Under the pieces are notes generated by a model. It did not search any database. It was not told where the DNA came from and worked only from the letters and a program-made list of their open reading frames with translations. A stretch of DNA of 10,723 nucleotides, taken from contig JADHZB010001019.1 of assembly GCA_015657535.1 (NCBI GenBank), forward strand, positions 1 to 10,723. The letters run 5' to 3'. Positions 7,580-10,723 of this stretch are shown here, piece after piece. Made by a program: the position numbers and the translations under genes. This stretch comes from Nephromyces sp. MM_2019. Taxonomy: Eukaryota > Apicomplexa > Aconoidasida > Nephromycida. Numbering within the stretch: position 1 is the stretch's first letter; the number at the start of each line of letters is the position of its first letter.

Positions 7580-7974
7580 CCTTATAACAGGGAGTTTTAT
7601 AGAGTATTTCAGGGGGTTTAGGGAAGAGCCTATACACTCAAAGAAGACACACACACAAGCTCTATGCGTACAAAAGAGATCATAGAATCAAGCTAAAGTG
7701 AAATTTCAGTATATGCTGGCTATCCATAATCTTAAGATCGTACAAAAAAACACACACTGAAACGAAGTGTGGGAAGATATATAGTGAAAAAAATCTAGCA
7801 ACACACACAGTAAAGTGAAATTCAGCAACACACAAGTACAAAGGGCCAACCAAGTCAACTGCAATCAGCACTCAATTCTTCGTTTATTGTCGTGTTAGTG
7901 TGTGTGTGGTTTTCTCCGTGTGTGTGTGTGTGTGTGGTCATCTTGTGTGCGAGATTATCTCCTTGTGTCCAGCA
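7580..7974. other. NOP10 upstream region
   Basis: The sequence upstream of the NOP10 start. TATAAAA (minus, 7601-7595) is only about 16 bases from the ATG, too close for a normal TATA box. CA tracts at 7640-7840 are TG on the sense strand. The related segments TAAAGTGAAATTTCAG (7695-7710) and GTAAAGTGAAATTCAGC (7810-7826) form a degenerate direct repeat. No exon is secure. Confidence 0.4.
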
Positions 7975-8409
7975 TCATCTCGTCTGCGTGTAGCATAAAA
8001 CCTTTTCCAAAACTATCTGCAGCAAATTCTCGCCACTCAGACTATTCTTTATACGCCTTACTGTACTGCACACTACAGAGAAACCATCAGAAAGAGAAGA
8101 TTCGCACACATACCAGGAATTCTCGCACACACCCTGAATTCTCACATATCCACACATGCGCAGCTTCTCATCTAGAAAACACACTATGCTTGGTATATCT
8201 ATGCGTAGCCAATGATCTTGAATGCGGTTCAAAAGTGAAGAAACAAGCATGAATGAGTGTGCACACACCTCCACTACCAGCAAGCTACAAGTGGGTGTAC
8301 ATACACCTCCATCACCTTCACTATCAGCCAGTAACACGGAAAATCTCAATATCGTTAAAAGCAAAAAGTTTAGGGCAAAACGTCTAACTTTTGAGGCAGA
8401 AAACACCAA
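7975..8409 (-). CDS. Long open minus frame, coding status uncertain
   Basis: A 144-codon frame without stops. Parts are protein-like: SLLNRIQDHWLRIDIPSIVC followed by FLDEKLRMCGY, and RRIKNSLSGENLLQIVLEK, which follows a possible acceptor GCAGTACAG and precedes a possible donor AAG/GTTTTA. Other parts are Cys/Val strings derived from TGTG. The plus strand is also open here (7902-8252, with KLSAANSRHSDYSLYALLY). The first third overlaps the better plus-strand Lys/Arg-rich candidate. It may contain one real exon at about 8075-8015, but I cannot support the whole frame. Confidence 0.2.
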   Translation of the reverse strand: MVFSASKVRRFALNFLLLTILRFSVLLADSEGDGGVCTPTCSLLVVEVCAHSFMLVSSLLNRIQDHWLRIDIPSIVCFLDEKLRMCGYVRIQGVCENSWYVCESSLSDGFSVVCSTVRRIKNSLSGENLLQIVLEKVLCYTQTR

Positions 8410-8627
8410 ATTCTCTTTCTCTTCAGTAAAGGCATATAAGCCACCAGGTAAAGCCGCTTTTAGAAGAGAATTGTGTAGAAAAAGGGAGTAACTTCTTCAT
8501 AGACGAAGAAGACGAAATTTTTGCTCACCTACGAAGAAGATAGGCAAATGGAAGAAAGTTGAGGGGTGTACATACACCGCCACGCCTTCGCTGGAGAAAC
8601 TGCAGAGGAGGAAAGAAACTGCTACAG
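8222..8627 (+). CDS. Lys/Arg-rich coding candidate with an in-frame TAA
   Basis: A plus frame from ATG 8222 runs to TAA at 8489-8491. It reads SKLQVGVHTPPSPSLSASN, then KSKKFRAKRLTFEAENTKF, then KPPGKAAFRRELCRKRE. The same frame continues after the stop from acceptor CTTCATAG (8502) with SPTKKIGKWKKVEGCTYT and PSLEKLQRRKETAT to a consensus donor ACAG/GTAAGA at 8628. The two halves share frame and basic character. The TAA lies in a 15-nt GTAAC..CATAG stretch, too short for an ordinary intron. It may be a true end with a second exon beginning at 8503, a longer intron from CAG/GTAAAG (8443), or a broken gene. The following sequence is TG-rich, as in other sense-strand introns. A minus frame (8409-7975, 144 codons) overlaps and cannot be excluded. 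Function unknown. Confidence 0.4.
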
Positions 8628-9075
8628 GTAAGAGGCAATGTGTGGGAAAGGGTTTGATGAAGATGTGACGGCATGGTGTGTACGAGATTGGATTGTGTGT
8701 ATATGTTGCGGGCAATAAGTGATGTGTGTGTGCTGGTTAGTGAGTAGTGTGTGCGTGTGCTGGTTAGTGAGTAGTGTGTGTGTGTGCTGGTTAGTGAGTA
8801 GTGTGTGTGTGTGCTGGTTAGTGAGTAGTGTGTGTGTGTGCTGGTTAGTGAGTAGTGTATGCGTGTGTTGGGGCAAATGAGTATTGTCTGTATACCTGTG
8901 TTTCGTGTGTTTTGTGGGGTTGAGGAATGAGTTTGGCTGCTAGGAATAGGTGTATCTGAGTAGGTTGGGTTGCCAGGAATATATGTGTAAGGTCGTTACT
9001 GTGTGTGTGTTAAACTATGAAAAATAGTGTGTGTTGCCCAGTTAGTAGTGTGTGTGTGCTTGGGAATGTTTGTAG
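8628..9075 (+). other. TG-rich likely intron containing a minisatellite
   Basis: It begins at the consensus donor GTAAGA and is TG-rich throughout on plus. It would end at TTTGTAG if the downstream exon belongs to the same gene. No coding frame is credible; the minus frame here is the repeat peptide QHTHTLLTN. Confidence 0.4.
8731..8865. repeat. 27-bp minisatellite, five units
   Basis: Five 27-base units start at 8731, 8758, 8785, 8812 and 8839. All begin TGCTGGTTAGTGAGTAGTGT and differ only in the TG tail. A degenerate sixth unit follows. The period is a multiple of three, so the minus strand reads a false nine-residue repeat. Confidence 0.95.
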
Positions 9076-9411
9076 TATGTGTGCGTCGGGAAGATGCTAA
9101 AATACTGCGGCGTTTATGCACTCTCCTGGTTTCTAGCGAAGATGCAGTAGCCTCATCTTTGCGTAATGTGTTATCTTCACCTACGCTGCCCTCGCACACA
9201 CACACGCACATGCACAGACACACACGCACATACACACGCACACACAGACACGCACACACAGACACACACGCACACACAGACACACACACGCACACACACA
9301 CGCACACACAGACACACACGCACGCACATCTTTGGATATCCTAGCAGGTGTATGAATCCCAACGATTGTGAGTGTTTGAGGGAGAAACTGCACGTACACT
9401 CAAAAATATAA
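9076..9411. CDS. Pair of exon candidates around a CA-rich block, strand undecided
   Basis: On plus, acceptor TTTGTAG at 9075 opens a frame reading [20 protein letters not shown], then DAVASSLRN. Joining at donor GTTATC (9170) across the CA block to acceptor CTAGCAG (9347) gives [20 protein letters not shown] and TAA at 9411 in matching phase. The first exon also fits phase 1 from donor 8628, so this could extend the Lys/Arg-rich gene. On minus, the same DNA reads [20 protein letters not shown] and, beyond the repeat, [20 protein letters not shown]; there the CA block would be a TG-rich sense intron, as in NOP10. Both models are coherent. Confidence 0.35.
9197..9331. repeat. CA-rich compound repeat
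   Basis: Interspersed CACACACG and CACAGACACA units, about 135 bases almost free of T. It separates the two exon candidates of 9076-9411 and is stop-free in several frames, which creates spurious ORFs on both strands. Confidence 0.85.
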
Positions 9412-9576
9412 ATCCACTAAAACATCACAATTTCCAAGTGTTTTGTTTCTTCAGTGAACTGCTTCGTCTTCACCCAATTATTCTTTTTCTACAATTTTTC
9501 AGTGAAATGTGTGTGTTTGCGCTATAAAAGGGAAATGAGAAGAATTTGCAGGTTGGAAAATAAGTGCGCTCTCATT
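9412..9576. other. AT-rich non-coding spacer
   Basis: AT-rich, with two TTCAGTGAA acceptor-like sequences (9450 and 9498) after pyrimidine runs. No exon is visible. Confidence 0.4.
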
Positions 9577-9755
9577 GAATAAAGGCTCGCACACACACTC
9601 ACGGTATTCTTGAAGAGTAAAATGAATGAGGTTTTCCACACGCACGGACATACATTGCTCTTGGAGGGTGAGAGATGAATAAAGTTTGACGCACACACAC
9701 ACCACTCTTGGGGAGTGAAAGATGAATGTAGTTTTTACACGCACACAGACATGGA
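9577..9755. repeat. Tandem modules of 47/53/47 bp
   Basis: Modules start at 9577, 9624, 9677 and 9724, each beginning GAATRWRG, passing a CACACGCAC tract and, in the first three, a CTTGRRGRGTGAAAGAT-like end. The last is incomplete. The minus-strand frame across them shows a degenerate repeat (FTLQE) and is best seen as a repeat product. Confidence 0.75.
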
Positions 9756-10664
9756 AATGTTAACCGACACCCCAACCTCCCACGTAAAAGCTAATAAAAC
9801 TGAGCTTCCGCCATGAATATGCATGTATAGAAGTGGAAAATAGTCATACACAAACATAGTTTTACTCACACAGTTTTAAACACGCACCGAAGTATATGCC
9901 AACGCACACACATACCCATACACACACCGGCAAGTATACTGACATACCTACACATACCCACACGTACTCATGCACCCACACACACACCTATACACACACC
10001 CCAAGAACTCACGCACAAACACTCTCATATTGCATCAAATCTACCGATGTTGCCCATATTCCGCGTGTTGCTCATTCTTTGCGTTCAAACTGAGTGCCAT
10101 GTATTAAAGCAGTGAATCTTCTGCGACAGAAAAACAAAGCTTGACAAGAGGGTACGTGCACTTTTGAGAAATAGGCAATCCTTATAGTGTGTGGAGACTT
10201 TTTAGGTGTGTGCGTGTGCTAATTTGTGCTGGCTGTGGCAAAGAACCACACTCAGCACTTGATTGATGCGTATCTTAAGCACCAAGGAAGCCCTCCTCAG
10301 TTTCTTTGCTTTTTGTAGGTTTTACCTCTATGATGTGTGTATTAGTTTGGCTGCTCATAGTAGACTAGTATGCCTTTGCTGGTGTGTGATATGTGTGTGT
10401 GTATTCTTTCTCTACATGACGTAGCTTATTGATACTGCCACGCAGCTACTGTGACTAAAGCTCTTCAGCTGAGGCTGCCTATGTGCTGTTATGCACACAC
10501 TTGGTGTAGAGCTCTGTGCAATTGTGAATGAATATCCATGCTCATTGCTCTGTACGCACACACGGTTTTGAGTAACTTATGCTATACTTTGAGGTGTGTG
10601 CACTGATTAGGCTTTGAGTATTAAGCTGAAAACCACCCCTTAAGTTCAGTAGTTTTCTTCCCAG
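9756..10664. other. CA-rich then TG-rich sequence without a secure gene
   Basis: CA tracts on plus to about 10020, TG after 10170. Weak exon hints: plus 10227-10306 (AKNHTQHLIDAYLKHQGSPP), plus 10452-10480 (TVTKALQLRLP after CCACGCAG) and minus 10195-10087 (RIAYFSKVHVPSCQALFF). None has convincing splice sites on both sides. The orientation switch suggests convergent or divergent units, or a change of transcribed strand near 10100. Confidence 0.35.
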
Positions 10665-10723
10665 GCACCCTCTAACTTGTCTGATACCTCCCTGACCCCC
10701 TTAAACCTTCTGACGCTCCCTCT
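10665..10723 (+). CDS. Partial exon running off the right edge
   Basis: The acceptor AGTAGTTTTCTTCCCAG is among the best in the window. Only one of the three following frames stays open to the edge, reading APSNLSDTSLTPLNLLTLP, a Ser/Thr/Pro/Leu-rich segment. The upstream 450 bases are TG-rich on plus, consistent with a plus-strand intron. The product is unknown, and the sequence is too short to test further. Confidence 0.35.

Larger units (their letters stand above)
761..8576. repeat. Dispersed near-palindrome TGTAYRTACA, 13 copies
   Basis: Exact copies begin at 761, 1110, 1355, 1563, 3800, 4009, 4616, 5048, 5198, 6177, 6580, 8296 and 8567 (10 bases each). Most extend to GTGTAYRTACAC. The copies at 760-771, 5046-5059 and 6579-6590 are perfect palindromes of 12, 14 and 12 bases; 1352-1367 and 4613-4628 are an identical 16-mer, GAGTGTATGTACACTC. 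Near copies occur at 858, 1150, 4491, 9389 and 10152. At uniform base frequency about 0.04 exact copies would be expected; TG/CA richness raises this but does not obviously explain it. Confidence 0.85.

Noticed and set aside
7595..7601. TATA box of NOP10
   Set aside because: It lies only about 16 bases before the ATG, too close for a usual start site, and such AT words are common here.
8731..8865. Telomere-like GGTTAG units
   Set aside because: GGTTAG occurs only once per 27-bp unit, with no continuous telomeric hexamer or heptamer array.
8622..8876. Minus-strand repeat protein QHTHTLLTN x 5
   Set aside because: The 27-bp minisatellite has a period divisible by three, which by itself gives a perfect peptide repeat.
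8996..9362. Long Cys-Val and His-Thr frames on both strands over the CA block
   Set aside because: They are translations of a dinucleotide-type repeat that is open in several frames at once.

Overview
This is a eukaryotic nuclear window from a compact, intron-bearing genome, probably a protist. An alveolate is a reasonable guess, but nothing here proves it. Support comes from one certain spliced gene, GT-AG intron borders, short exons in TG/CA-rich sequence, and no operons, Shine-Dalgarno sites or long prokaryotic ORFs. Most nominal ORFs are stop-poor TG or CA tracts that read as Cys-Val or His-Thr strings; they are not genes.

The one secure gene is NOP10 on the minus strand (7579 down to 6862). 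It has two exons joined across a 523-nt intron and encodes a 64-residue H/ACA snoRNP protein. The next best is an unrecognised plus-strand gene with exons at 3214-3399 and 3627-3800 and probable last exon 4360-4406. It encodes a small basic protein with three Cys-Pro motifs. Facing it on the minus strand are two likely C-terminal exons, 4694-4536 and 5256-5159/5110-4974. Weaker exon candidates lie at 242-391, 1317-1394, 1929-1972, 2705-2891, 5867-6061, 6487-6612, 8222-8627, 9076-9411 and at the right edge (10665-10723).

The rest is simple and tandem repeat sequence: an 11-bp array at the left edge, 18-, 19-, 27- and 29-bp arrays, 47/53-bp modules at 9577-9755, and many (TG)n or (CA)n tracts. 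In the best-supported introns the tracts are mainly TG-rich on the sense strand, so tract orientation may mark the transcribed strand. The exception is the last intron of the plus-strand gene.

The most striking unexplained signal is a dispersed near-palindrome, TGTAYRTACA. It has 13 exact copies, usually extended to GTGTAYRTACAC. Neighbouring copies often share flanking sequence. In most of the better exon candidates it falls in the frame reading Cys-Thr-Tyr; at some sites it also fits a 5' splice site. I could not run searches, so the splice models other than NOP10 are inferences from reading frame, phase and splice-site fit.
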